Source: Doris montereyensis (lineage: Eukaryota; Mollusca; Gastropoda; Nudibranchia; Dorididae). Taken from it: a stretch of DNA of 64,000 nucleotides. Below are positions 37,450 to 49,686 of this stretch, one piece after another (position 1 is the stretch's first letter; each line of letters starts with the position of its first letter). The notes under the pieces were generated by a model that was given only the letters and a program-made list of their open reading frames with translations, was not told the DNA's origin and did no database searches. A program made the translations under genes and the position numbers. The DNA lies in assembly GCA_037039925.1 (NCBI GenBank), contig JAXRKP010000427.1, positions 7,625 to 71,624 of the forward strand, given 5' to 3'.

Positions 37450-37653
37450 CAAATCCAAATTTGGGGTATTGATCTCGGGGTTATGATAGCCGACATCATT
37501 GAATCCATAATCATCTGCTAACACAAAGATAATGTTGGGTCGTTTTGGTTTTGCCCGCCTCAACAAGATGAAGAGAAATAATTGCCACAGACCACAGAAT
37601 CAAGTAAGCAGTGGACTTGGTCATTATCTTAATTCGTCCAAGTCCCAAGAAAA
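37450..37653 (-). CDS. arylsulfatase exon 1: signal peptide and LADD
   Basis: The acceptor TTTCTCTCTCTACAG ends at 37654; the ATG is at 37624 and the donor GTAAGT starts at 37449. MTKSTAYLILWSVAIISLHL is a classic signal peptide start. The sulfatase core (RPNIIFVLADDYGFNDVGYH, two metal-binding Asp) is in another frame. One extra G in the GGG at 37554-37556 explains the shift: removing it gives 58 whole codons and phase 0. The acceptor shows that a 5' untranslated exon lies upstream; it was not found. An alternative is a downstream acceptor just before the core (after ...CATCTTGTTGAG), which would make the signal peptide unrelated, but this fits less well. Confidence 0.88.
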
Positions 37654-39743
37654 CTGTAGAGAGAGAAAAATATAGAAATAAAAATAGCAATAGACACAAA
37701 ATTGAAGGACTAAGCCTGTTTTCTTCTGATTTCTTCGCTGCCAATGTTTCAAAATATGAGTTTTCAATTTAATAACAGTGTTTGCTTTCCCCTGTTCTCT
37801 CTGCAGTGTGTGTGAATTTCATAGCAAAAATCTTAACACATCCTTATTTCATATGGCTTTAACTACTTTAGTTGCAATATAAATGTTTTCATCTGTTCAA
37901 CCTACAAAGTTGATTGATAAAAATTATAATACATTTTTCTTTGCTTGAACGTGATTTATATATTTATGAACTAAATTGAAAATCTAAGAAACAATCATCT
38001 CCTATGTTGGCCGGACCGGAAGGATTACCTTACAAGACTGGATATGCACACAAAAAACATTTATTTTCAAAGTCAGTAGGGAAAAACTACAGTCCCCATT
38101 TTACCAAGTGTCAGGACATTTTGAAGGGACACATGTTACAACTGTACTACTAAACACAGCCAAAAGCATTGATTTTCTGTTAACAAAACAATAAAAAAAA
38201 AAGTTAAAAAAATGTAATGTTGCATAACCTATAAAACATGTTAGTATATTATCTTAAAGAGTTGTAATTCATGATTGATTACACATCGTTTATAAAAGAT
38301 AGCACGTAAAACTTATCTATACTTTATCATTGATTATATATATATATACACAGGTACATGCATATTATTTACAACAAATAAAAAAGCTCAAACGGCAGTT
38401 TCAATACAGTGAAAACTCAGACCCAAATATGATAATCAGGTGTACTAAAATGACATTTATTAGATGAAAGAAAATTGAGAAAATAGTTGCAATCATAATG
38501 GGTAGAAGATCATAAAACTTTTGAAACCATAGTTTATCTCTTTTAAATCACATTCATAGCTGTAATACTACAGTGGTCGCTGGACAGACGCATGCCCTTT
38601 GGGCGCTGGAAAAAATGTGCTTTTATGTACACCATGTGTTTTATGAGAACCCTTTTAATTATTATAAAGTAAAAATTTGGTTAGCAGCTGTAGGCGTGTG
38701 TTTTTATGCAGAGTGTGCTTTTATGAAGTGTTTATTTTATCCAACAACTATTGTATTGTATCTCACTCGTTTCCTCTTTGGTCTCTCTTCTTTTCTTTTT
38801 TGTTGGCTACAACGGAAGGTGTGCTGCCCAAAAATTTATTTTTTTGCTCCACTCAGGCCTATCTCTGTTCTTATCTCTGTAACTATTTTTCTTGATTAAC
38901 TCTCAGTGTACAGGAAAATTCCCTTTTCCATGAAAAAAATAATAGTTGATGCAGATTTGAAACAAAAGCCGTCAATATGTTAAATGTTTAGTTGAATACA
39001 CGCAAGTTCATAAAAATAGATTATATGACTACCATTTCTACTTTTGACAACATCTTGATCATCTTGAGCAGCTTTCAACACTATAAACGCATTTAAATTG
39101 TTTACAGTTTCATTGGATGTGAGTACGTCAGTATAGTGTATGTTATTATTCCTTCATAGCACAACCTCCTCCTTCAGTTTGGTTTTGAAAGGATTTTGAT
39201 TAGTTTTCAAAGGATGCTCCTAGACTCAGGGTTGCCAAGTTTGAAAAGTCAAAATGAGGGTTGCTGGGAGGTGAAATGAGGGACAGTGAGGCTGACCGAT
39301 GTATTTGATACATTCATAGATGCATACGCAAAGTAGGCTATTCTCCCATTCCCACACCTAGCTATCACTAACATTTGAAATTATTTAAATACAAATTTCT
39401 AGAATTTTTCTCTGGATTTTAGATGTACCGTAGCTAGGATATAGCAAGGTCACAAAAACAATAGAATGCCAAACAATCTAGAGTCTAATTTAAATTAGAC
39501 CCAATGCACCGATATGCGATAATGTAATAAATCTTATATTTCTGTTCTATAAAAAAAAAGCCATGATTTTTTATTCAGCCAGTACTCCAAAGACTAATCA
39601 CGGTATAAATTAAATTGAAAGAGAAAGTTGTATCAGTAGGATGAGGTGTCTTCACTATAATGTTCTGTAACATACTGAAGTGTCCTCTTACAGTTTTTTT
39701 AATTAAATTTCATAAAACAAATACTTTGTCTACAAACTGCGTT

Positions 39744-39780
<37 letters not shown>

Positions 39781-39970
39781 GGTAAACGAGGGTGCTGTCT
39801 TTTCTACAATAAGCCCATGCTCCTATTATAAAGTTCACATTGTAATTAGTAATAACAGTGCAACAGTGTATGATGTATTGTTAAAATATTAATATATCAT
39901 GGCAACGTCAGTTGTACAGTGGGCGCTTTCCCTAAAAAGTTAAACAATTGAGAAAGTCTGATTTGCAGGA
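37654..39970. other. upstream of sulfatase exon 1; no exon recognised
   Basis: AT-rich sequence that should contain the 5' untranslated exon and promoter of the sulfatase gene, given the acceptor at 37654. Neither could be located by eye. It includes the duplicated segment noted above and a (CT)n tract at 39743-39778. Confidence 0.5.
38603..38745. repeat. duplicated segment, copy 2 (mate at 36943-37065)
   Basis: A direct repeat of the segment at 36943-37065, somewhat longer because of small insertions. No coding signal. Confidence 0.8.
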
Positions 39971-39974
39971 CAGT

Positions 39975-40135
39975 CAACGCGTATGCCAGACTCCTAGCTG
40001 TAAAACAAATATACACAGAGAAATACATAGCACAGAAGACAATATATAACTCCAAAAAAGACATAGATTTGCTAAATGAATGGGAGACAAAAGACAGAGA
40101 AGAAAAAGATGAAGATGAAATAATAAATGGCATAT
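39975..40135 (+). mobile_element. LINE reverse transcriptase relic
   Basis: The plus strand reads VNAYARLLAVKQIYTEKYIA and then KKDIDLLNEWETKDRE, which follows the YADD-to-thumb segment of Jockey/CR1-type RTs (L-KDID-LNEWE). The YADD box is eroded. Nucleotide blocks GAAATACATAGCACAGAAGA and ACTCCAAAAA are shared with 43285-43330. Confidence 0.6.
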
Positions 40136-40204
40136 ACGTGATAATATATACTCATTTGTAAAATAACTGCACACCCTGATATTTTTGCTCCCATTTACCC
40201 ATTT

Positions 40205-40480
40205 TAATGATAATAAAATAATAACAGTGGACATTTATAGTGCACAGTTTTTCCCGAATAAGGAGGCTCTGGGTGTAATTACACCAAAACTCAACAAAAA
40301 TCACATAATTCTAAACATCAAAATGGGATAAAAAAAAATGCATTTAAAATTATTCTTTTTAAACAATTAATGAGGACAATTGTTTAATGCTGGTTGGCAG
40401 TTTGCTCACAATCAAGTACGTTTGTTGGTAGTGCACGTTCTTGCGATTGATTTCTGATATGAAACAACTTTTTACAATTT
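40205..40480 (-). mobile_element. L2-type 3' tail relic
   Basis: On the minus strand a segment reading CACCCAGAGCCTCCTTATTC, then a TATAAATGTCCACTG run, then TTATTATTTTATTATC resembles the tail at 31251-31310 (GCCTAGAGCC, then a triplet tail). Degenerate; the assignment is tentative. Confidence 0.45.
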
Positions 40481-40539
40481 CTTACATTTGTCAATTTTAA
40501 ATTGTAATTGTAAAATTTTCTTTTTTGCAACTTCACATT

Positions 40540-41130
40540 CAATTTTCAGTTTTGTTCTGTGATAATTGTAAATCTCTGTGGACTGCAAGCTCCATTTTCC
40601 TTCATTTTCATTCAGCCGTGCGCTTTGCCTGTTTGGCTTCTTTGATGTCCATGTTGAACTAGGGTGATGTTGGATTTCTGTTTTGGTGATGCTTTTCCTT
40701 GGCGCATGTTTTTCTAGTGTTGCTTTGCAGATACGGTTGATATCGTCCAGGTTGTTGGATTCACTGATACGATCGAACTATTTTTTAATATCAGTGCGGA
40801 AGTTGACTTTTATCTTTTGGTGGTTTCGTAGTGTTGATGTTTCACGTTAAAAGATAGTGGTCAGAAATTTTTTTGTCGGCGACTGTGATTGGAGAAATCC
40901 ACTTAAAAAAGAGTTGATGGGTTGATGACCCAATCAATGATGTTGCCTGATTTATGCGTTGCTTGCGACACGAGTTGTTCGAGACAACAGTCGCTGAGGT
41001 ATGCCTTCAGTTCTTTGATAAAATTGTAGTGTCAGAATTGTGAGCAAAATTGAAATTGCCCAAAAGTATCATTGAAAACAGATGCCTCTTCTTGACATCG
41101 GTTATGCCATGGCCTTTGATTTTATCTAGA
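40540..41130 (-). mobile_element. decayed LINE endonuclease region
   Basis: Minus-strand fragments in shifting frames read LGNFNFAH-like, then ELKAYLSDCCLEQLVSQATH, KSGNIIDWVINPS and ISDHYLLT, then LDDINRICKATLEKHAPRKS. This follows the end of the EEP domain (GDFN, T-SGNxxDxVI, SDH) and the linker before RT in L2/CR1-like LINEs. There are multiple stops and shifts. Confidence 0.7.
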
Positions 41131-41189
41131 AGTTCTTATCTACATCTAGAGTTGATTTTTTAAAAAACATATTCACAGAGTAAATTATT

Positions 41190-41480
41190 CTAATATTGAC
41201 GATGTGGATTCCTCTCTGTGGACTTTACCTTGCCGTGATGGAGAGGCTTAGGGACCCACTCAGGGGCTGAACCAAAAAAACTCTGCAACGCAGAGACAAA
41301 ATATTGTGAGGCTTCGGCCAAATATTTCTATCCCCCATCGCACTAGGCTGGTTCCCATATTGGAAAGTAGTCTTGGAGTAGAGTTCAAAAAGGTGGGACA
41401 AACCGGGCTACTAGCGACTCGCTTACATCGAAAGGGTCGGTTGTGACTCCTAATTCCTAGTAAGTACAATCCTTTTTTAC
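41190..41480. mobile_element. possible retroelement 5' region
   Basis: CCTTGCCGTGATGGAGAGGC and TTAGGGACCCACTCAGGGGC look like the conserved leader found near the start of some RTE-type elements. This is a pattern memory, not an alignment. Confidence 0.35.
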
Positions 41481-42589
41481 AATTCAGGCTACGCACAACA
41501 AAGTATGTATATATATGCTTGTCTTCGTCCTTTTATACACACAAAGACAAGCTTAATTTGGCTGGATGTTTAGCCACTATATGCCTTTCAATCTTTAAAT
41601 AAAATCCCACAGGCATAGTTGATTACCCGGGACTAATCAATTATACTTAGTTCTTTCCCCAGCTGGGGACTGGGGGATTGGATGGCGTCCCGTGGGCAGT
41701 GGATATCCAACATTTTTTAAAAAGCTTTGGAGTAGCCACCTGCCTGCCGGTGTTTGCCTCCTGGTCGGCTTTAAGGTCTCAACTGACATAATTTACCTTG
41801 CGGAAACGTAAATCGTCTTCTGAACTGTACGATTCATAAGTAGCCCGCCGCTCCTTTGGGGAAGGGGCAATGTTTTTTTTGACCAGGGACATAAGTTGGA
41901 GGTTCCAAGGCACCCCTGGGCGGCGTGCTTCCTCGCTCGCTAATCCCAGGGTCACTTTCGTGGCAGCCCAGCCAAACAATGGCTGAGTTACCCTCAATGA
42001 CCAACACAGTAAACCTACCTCCAAGATGGAGCTTCATTGAAAGGATGATCGCCTTTCTTACCCACTGTAAATTATGTGATTCCCCGATCACCGAAAAATT
42101 AAGCTGTAGAACCCACAACTGACCCCATAGCCAACTGAGTATGTAAGCAATTTTATTGTCGTTTCAAGGGCTCTCTCAGTGCTCAAGCGACCCATCATGC
42201 ATCATAGCCCATTTGGTAGACTTCTCACGACACAAATGAAAATGTTACCGTATAAACTGAATGGGATCAACGAGAGCTAGAACGTAATCTAGATCTAGAT
42301 CTAGATCTAATTCTAAAGGATGTATTTTGCAGATTCTGGATGTACATCTAAATGCATGACTAGTTGTCCCCAAACTCACCTGAATTATGACACAACACGT
42401 CATATAATTGTAACTAAGCTCAGGTTCCAACAAATAATAGGCTATAACAATAGCACTCGTTTATCTTTAAGGCTTAGCTGGCCTCAGTACCCAACGACAC
42501 AGGCGACTTATTTACTGATCAATGATCATGTGATCTGCAGACCCGCGTAAACATTGTATCACGTGATTTTATTTTCCCTCTCTCCCTCT

Positions 42590-42650
<61 letters not shown>

Positions 42651-43095
42651 GTGTGAGTGTGTGCGTGCGGGTGTGTACGTGTGTGACCTGCGAGTTCCTA
42701 GTGTGTGACCGAATGAAAGTAAGGACGTGGTGAATTCCATGATGGAGAACATTAAACACTCAAGTAGGTCTAGCGTCTCTGACCCAATCGGGGCAATCGT
42801 GCTAGCTCGTCAAATCACGAAGTCGACGTAAATATTCAGTTACGACACGATAATAGTTTTCATCTCTATCCAATAAAACATTGCTTCCGTCAGAAGTTAT
42901 CGAAACGGAACAGAATATGTCAATTTGCTGCAATGTTCAGATCATGATAAACGAAATTCAGTGTACAGATTACGTTGGGATCATTATTTAGAACCCACAT
43001 GCAAAATATGGATACTCTTCCATAGTGGCGTGGAAACATAGCCTTCAGTAGGCTCAGCCTTTGACGCATATAGAAAAATTAACTTATAGTAATAA
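41481..43095. other. no gene recognised; (CT)n/(GT)n and AGATCT repeats
   Basis: A small AGATCT repeat lies at 42288-42310 and a CT-to-GT microsatellite at 42585-42690. GC content is higher at 41630-42130, where open frames lack recognisable domains. Confidence 0.5.
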
Positions 43096-43099
43096 TGTG

Positions 43100-43215
43100 A
43101 CATGGGTCGCCGAGTGGTTAGACTATCTTTCTTACTTAGGATCACGATGTCCCTGGTTGGAATCCTAGCAAGCTAGGTCCGACGTTATTCATACATTGTC
43201 ACGGCGTGTTCCTAC
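43100..43215 (+). mobile_element. tRNA-derived SINE, family I (head only)
   Basis: A-box-like GGTCGCCGAGTGGTTAGA near 43109 and B-box-like GGTTGGAATCC near 43156, then CTAGCAAGCTAGGTCCGAC as in the other family I copies. Confidence 0.75.
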
Positions 43216-43274
43216 AGTATAATGATAAACGATCTTCTCAACAGTGAGACTATTTTCTGAAGACTGTGCAGACT

Positions 43275-43618
43275 ACATGAATACAGAAAAATACATAGCA
43301 CAGAAGACGACAATACAACTCCAAAAAGACATAACTGGGAGACAAAAAGGCAGATGAATTTTAACGCCTCAAAAATGACTATGCCATTCTTCAGTTTCCA
43401 TCAACAAGATCACCAATAACTCACAGTTATTCCATCTTTAATTGTGAATTAGAAATAGTCAGAGAACATAATAAATAATTTGATGTTCTTCTCAGTTATA
43501 ACTGGATATGGTCAGCACACATCGACTAGATAGTGAAGAAGGCATAACAAAAAGCTGAGGTTCATCAAAAATAAATACAAAAGGCATGTCAAGAAACTTA
43601 ATTTAAGCGGTTTAATGT
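43275..43618 (+). mobile_element. LINE reverse transcriptase relic
   Basis: The plus strand reads HNWETKRQMNFNASKMTMPF, then a segment like ITGYGQHTSTR and KKLRFIKNKY. This follows the thumb of Jockey/CR1-like RTs (W---W-M-FN-SK, then GFLKRN). Stops are frequent. Confidence 0.6.
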
Positions 43619-44160
43619 AAAGGGCCCTACACACCTTCACTCCAACCAAGTCGGGTCAAACTCTTGTCCTACCCGTCACGCGAAACCGCCATAAGACAGT
43701 GTCGCATGTCAATGTCATCCACACCACACGTGTTTATCCTCAAGGTCAAGGCGCATCACACGAGGTGTGTCTACACAAAGCTCAGCAATTAAACATGGCG
43801 GAGTGTAGAGATGTTGATGAGTAACTTGCAATGTATGTGTTGTTGGCAGCAAAGAAAAAGAAGAGGAAAAAGAGAGCAAAAATGGACGAAGGACTGGTTC
43901 CTAAAAGGGAGCATTTGGGCCACATCAACATGTTGCGGGAATTGTAGCCTCATCCGATCTTGACTTGGACTTAAATCAATTTCCAATGAGGAACAAGTTG
44001 TCATAGGAACGTCTTGGTCTTTTAAAAATAAAAGATTGAGGAGTACCATAGCTTGGGCTGATACACTGCATCAGACCCAGCACCGGACAATTTGGAACTC
44101 TCAAACTTTTAAAGTTCCTTTCGAAATGATTCACGCAGGTTGTAGATTTTGTTCGCAATG
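43619..44160 (+). pseudogene. Harbinger-like DNA transposon relic
   Basis: It starts after TAA with AGGGCCCTACACACC, which looks like a PIF/Harbinger terminal repeat with a 3-bp TAA target. About 170 bp in, ATGGCGGAGTGTAGAGATG opens a reading (MAECRDVDE, stop, LAMYVLLAAKKKKRKKR). After a frameshift it continues WTKDWFLKREHLGHINMLRE. That order (basic run, W---W-LKRE-LG-) is the N-terminus of HARBI1-like nucleases. The catalytic DDE part was not found and the right end was not located. Confidence 0.55.
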
Positions 44161-45355
44161 TATTCTTTGTATAATATAGGCCTACATTATATTATAAAAC
44201 ATCTCGGCATCGTCATCTTTATTTATTTCACCCTTTCGCTATAAGGAATTGTGATTCCATCTATGTCAAGAATTAACATCCCACCTTATTACTTATTGTG
44301 TGTAGGCCCTACAAGTGTATACTTATCCGTGTATTATCGGTACCGGTAGTCTATGTCTGTGTGTTCACTTTCGACAATTACTTCTTTATAATAACTGTCC
44401 AACTCAATTTTTGACTATTACTGTCAGCGCGCATATTTTGATTGAAACTAAATAAATGTTATGATTAATCCAATTTCGGCTTTAAAGTGATGTGTTTAAA
44501 TCTGTGGGTTTTTAAAAATATTTTTAGCAACTATCGTTGTCTCCCCCTGACACCCAGTACATGTATTTAAACTTGTGTCGTTATCCGTGAGAATGAAAAC
44601 CAGTTCAGACAACATTACAAACCGTGTACCATTCAAATTAATTAACATCATAGACACGGTGGTCCAGAGATGAGGTGTCAGCCCCTCAACCAAAATGTAA
44701 ATGTAATAGGTTCGTTACCAGACAAGGTCGACACTTAACCCCATCGGAGACGGGCGAAAAAGGAGGCACCGTGTGCACGTTAAAGATCCCTTGGCTGTTT
44801 GTTGACAAGGCAGAACCGGCAAATTAAAAATTCAATTCAAGTTAATTATTTTTTTTTTTAACTTTTAATCCTCTCCAACGGTCAACTATTCATATGTACA
44901 CAATAAATTTACTAGATCTATGCACAAAATCTAATATAAAGTTTACCATTGACCAAACCACTTTGCACTTTCTACATCCTAAATCCTAAAACTTGTGAAA
45001 GAATGAAAGAAAATAAGAGGACTACCACTACAATACCAATACCCCCACCCACCCCTCCTTCCCTGTTGCCCCACTTAAAGATAAGCAGTTGCTTTAATTT
45101 CCAAAATTTGCCACATCAATAAGCCTGCACCAACGTGTGTTGTTGTTGTTGTTTGTTATCGCAAGTACCGGGTACTGGAAAAAAGAAGAAGCTGTAATGT
45201 AGGCCTATAATGCATTTCAGATGAAACCAGTCTTCACTGTAGCACGCAATGGATACAAATAAGAAAGAGCAAACAAATCTAAAACTAAAATGCAGAAGTT
45301 TTCGGAACAGCAAGGAGTGCTAGAAGTGTTTCAGATAAAGGAAAGAACCAAAGAA
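44161..45355. other. no gene; SINE family II fragment at 44700-44805
   Basis: AT-rich spacer. On the plus strand 44738-44805 reads CCATCGGAGACGGGCGAAAA and GTGCACGTTAAAGATCCCTT, the body of the family II SINE in opposite orientation to the other copies. Confidence 0.55.
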
Positions 45356-45359
45356 AGCA

Positions 45360-45610
45360 TGAAAATAAAATTGAAAAATAAAATTGTAAAAAAAAACAAC
45401 AAACAAATAAACACTAAATCAAGGTAAAATAAAATTGTAAAAACAAAAAAAACCCAACAAACAAATAAACACTAAATCAAGGTAAAATAAAATTGTAAAA
45501 AACAAAACAACAACAAACAAATAAACACTAAATCAAGGTAAAAAAAAATTGTAAAAAAAAAAAACAACAACAAACAAATAAACACTAAATCAAGGTAAAA
45601 TAAAACAAAA
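45360..45610. repeat. about 59-bp minisatellite
   Basis: Four copies of a unit containing AAATAAACACTAAATCAAGG and TAAAATAAAATTGTAAAA, with variable A runs. Confidence 0.93.
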
Positions 45611-45767
45611 TAGGTCAAAACCAACCTGGAAAATGATTTGATTTTGAATAACTCAACAATAGAAAACTTGTAAGTTTGCAAGTTACACAAACTGTATTTT
45701 TATGATCGTATGAATCGTAAAGGAGGTGTTACACAATTAGCACCGGTATCATAATAATAATAAAAAA

Positions 45768-45768
45768 A

Positions 45769-45808
<40 letters not shown>
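45768..45808. repeat. (GAT)n microsatellite
   Basis: Thirteen or so GAT triplets. Confidence 0.95.
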
Positions 45809-45889
45809 GTGCAAAATATCACAGCCATAATCTGTCGATTATTTTTTTAGATATAACGGTACTTATTCAACAAAGCCATTTAACTTTAA

Positions 45890-46430
45890 CACGCACACAC
45901 ACACAAAAACACACACACACACATACACAATATAATATATATATATATACGTTGGTCCCTGATAGGCTTAGGTTGGTCCACATAACGTGAGTGTGCATTG
46001 GTACAATTTTCGCTTTAATGGAGGAAAAATACGTTCATACATACACATACATACACACACATACATACACATACATACACACACGTACACACGATATACG
46101 TTGGTTCATATAGCATGAATGTGCATTCGTACAAATATCGCTTTAAGTGAGGAAAAACACGTTCACACACATACACACACACATACACACACACACATAC
46201 ACACAATATACGTTGGTCCGTATAACGTAAGTGTGCATTCGTACAGTGTCATTTAATGGAGGGAAAACACGTCCACACACATACACACAGACATACACAC
46301 AGACATACACACAATATACCTTGGTCCATATAGCGTGAGTGTGCATTCGTACAATTGTGGCTTTAATGGAGGGACAACATGTTCACACACACACAAACAC
46401 ACACACAAAACACACACACACACATACGTA
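45890..46430. repeat. about 120-bp compound tandem repeat
   Basis: Four units, each made of ATATACGTTGGTCC, a GTGAGTGTGCATTCGTACAA core, TTTAATGGAGG and a CA/CAT microsatellite. The unit boundary is a microsatellite, so length varies within the unit. Confidence 0.93.
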
Positions 46431-46832
46431 TTCGCTCGATTCTCTCACGAAACAGAGTGTGCTGATCTTAATGGTTAAGAAAAAGAGCTTCAAACACATA
46501 ATTTGCCAGTACAATTAGGGACTCAATACATAATAAAACGTAAAAAAAAGAAATTACTTTCTGATAAATTAATAAACCCTGATCAGCCTCTATCACCATA
46601 ATTTTATCAATTATTGTTGCATTATTGCTTTCAATTTCGTTAACATTTAATTTTACATGATAATAAATTAATATATTATGTACATGCCAATATATTTATC
46701 TTACAATATCATGCAATGGAAATCAATCCTGCTGCCTTATAAGGAATGCCATCTTCAGCGTAGCTTGCCTTGCAACATTTTGTTAAAACGTAACATTCAT
46801 TATAATCAATATTCTGTAGACATCCTCCAATG

Positions 46833-46863
<31 letters not shown>

Positions 46864-47012
46864 CTACAGTCATAAAACGCACACATCAATTCCTGCCATC
46901 GCTCACATTGTTTATTGTATTTAGTTCAAATGCTAATAATTTGAAATCCAATAGATCAATTCTCTTCCAGTTCCAGCTTCCAATCAAGACATACGATCGT
47001 ATTTTCTCTTAC
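46431..47012. other. region after E2 exon 3; terminal exon not found
   Basis: AT-rich, with an (AT)n tract at 46829-46860. A further 3' exon of the minus-strand E2 gene should lie here or lower. A segment near 46780-46730 can be read in phase but its acceptor is weak, so it is not called. Confidence 0.4.
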
Positions 47013-47074
47013 CGAGCAAACCACATCGGAGAGAAACTGTCACTTTACGAAGGAATATGTCCCACGTCTCGCCA
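47013..47074 (-). CDS. E2 enzyme exon 3 (C-terminal helix)
   Basis: 62 bp, acceptor TTTCAATTTCAG, donor GTAAGA, phase 2 to 1. It encodes DGETWDIFLRKVTVSLRCGL, which fits the last helix of the UBC fold (compare F--NVRRS in UBE2M). Small but supported by both splice sites and phase. Confidence 0.72.
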
Positions 47075-49611
47075 CTGAAATTGAAAGAAATTATTTCTGA
47101 TCAACATTACTGCTTTCTATTCTAAACTAATTATTCTTTATGGCTAAACTCAAATGATGAATTGTGTTTGTTGTACGTGTAAGTGAAAGAAAGCAAACCT
47201 CACAAAACCTGAGATAAAACGTAAGGGTGCAAGGATACATTTTTTTAAAAACCCAGAGAAACCCTCATATTTTTGAGAAGATCGAAAATTCCACTTTTTT
47301 TAAATATTGAGAATGATGGTAATTTTCAGTAAGTAGATGTAAACATGTTATTAGTGTTATAGTTTTTTTCTTTCTCCTTACTTCAATTCCATTTTATAAA
47401 CGTTATTTTTGATGCTACAAAAGCTCAACTACGGTACTACCACCGTCTATCAATTCACCCAACCATACACCAACTAACCAACCAACATACCAACCATCTA
47501 TCTACGCCACACACTGCATATATTTATTATATATATATGTATTATTTGTATGGGTATATATATATATCTAGTTTACTTCTGTAATATAAACTTGATGTGA
47601 AGCTATTTGTTCACTTTTTTGATGTTTTTGTCTACATGACTGCCTGTCTATCTATCTATCTATTTGATAATATATTAATTATTACGTGCATTAAAAAAAT
47701 ATTTTTGGATATAATTTGTCTATCAGTCTAATGATATAACCTACGTATCCTTCGTTCTACATAATAAGATGTGAATAAAGGTTTAATGGCCCCTGAAATA
47801 TAATGCAACTACTTCTTGTAACAACAAAAACACTAAAATAACAACAAAAAAAAACAACAATTAAAATAACAAAACAACGTTTTTTAAAACAAACAAAAAA
47901 CAACACACATATCACCCCCCCCTCCCAACTCCAAAAAATAGAAGAAAAAAGAGTGCTTGTGCGAAATCAGGAACTAATTGAACTATACGGATGAGTTAAA
48001 ACCAACTAAACATACTCTGGCACAGCCGAGCTGGGAAGGGGATCTTCCAGGTTTGGGTAATTCAACAGAAACAAGAGTGCCATCAGGCAGCTGTCCAAAC
48101 CCAAACCGGACTGCCAATCCTCGGACAACACATTGATACACACATGACCGCTCCTGTAACTGATGTTGGGGTGGTACAAGGTGGATAGACATTTGACTTC
48201 CGGTGGCGTCGCAGGATACCCTATACTGGCTTGTACCTAGAGGTCAAGTGCAAACAGTAAGGGGAGTTAATAAATTTTGGAACGGGATTGCATGGCAATT
48301 TGTTGGAATGGTTGGGGGAGGGAGGGGGGGCGATGAGTAGTAGTGGTACATGAAACAATCACCTAAATGCCTGTTTCGCCTTAATGCCCGCAATCTCGGG
48401 GAAAACGATTTTTTTGCTATATAAGTTGCCCCTCAAAATGCCCGTTTAAAAACAAAGATTTTCGCCAAAATGCCCAGTCTCAACGGCAACTGCAGGTATC
48501 TTTTTTCCAAAGTATCGTAAAATACACCCGTAGTTGATTAAATATGATGTTTTTCTTTATCAAACATGTAATCCGATCGCTAATAGGGCTTATGCCTGTC
48601 AACAACGTGCCATGCATTGCAACCACCCTTAGTTACCTATCCATGGTAGGCCCTAATGTACTAAACGTTGACCAATCTCTCTTCATAACTCCACCCACTG
48701 TACAACACATCCTTTGTCCCATTACATCACTGGTTTATCATCGGGCAATTAGAATTGAACAGTCTTCCGGACTCCGCCCACATCTCTTTCTTGATGTCGT
48801 AAGTGGCATGCAATCACCTGGCGTCTTTAGACCGGACGTTCATCGAGATCGAGGGACAAAGTGTGAACAGTTTTATTGCCCACATGTGTGGCATTGTCCG
48901 TATCCTAGGCCCCCACAGTGAGGTATTATGGTGGTAGGCCTCGGTCGTATCCAATGTGACTTCGGGTCTTCTTGGTGAGAGACGGTCAACCCATCCACGC
49001 CTTCACCACCTTAGTGTGTCAGGTGCCCCCTTTTCTCGCATTAAATTTTTGTGTACAGCTGATGACTTTTCCAAAACAAACGATCTGGCTATGATTCTTT
49101 ATCTTTGTCCGTCTGTTGTCTTTATTTTAACATAATGATTATGAATTGAAGGAGTTGAAAGATTCGTGTTAATTTATTCACACATTGGTCCCATTGGATG
49201 AGGCTTTTCTTTATCCAGTTTTTCTAATCCAAATTTGCATAATTACACAAGTCATAAGTCACGTGATTGTAGTGTGGATTATGCCAGTTAATGAGGAAAC
49301 ACTGGATCAGGTCCTTTTTCTCTTAGCCTCCATAGCAGCAACTTGAATTCTACACAGCTACACACAGATCTACATCTTGAAAATAAAAATGACTTAACCA
49401 GAAAATGATTTACAAAAGAAGCTTTAAATCCTGGACGAAATTGACAAATCACTAAGGAAGCCCAACTTCACAGAAATAAACCTACCACCGTGCCCCTGAC
49501 ATACTTTCGTCTAAATGCCCTTTTCGCCTAAATCGTAAATGTCCGTTTTGTCTGCTTCCCAAGCACCGAGCATTTAGGCGGTCACTACTGTTACTAGAAG
49601 TAATAGTAGTA

Positions 49612-49686
<75 letters not shown>

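Noticed and set aside
48544..48921. 125-residue plus-strand frame
   Set aside because: It lies inside a putative transposable element and an intron, with no domain or homologue recognised. Not called as a gene.
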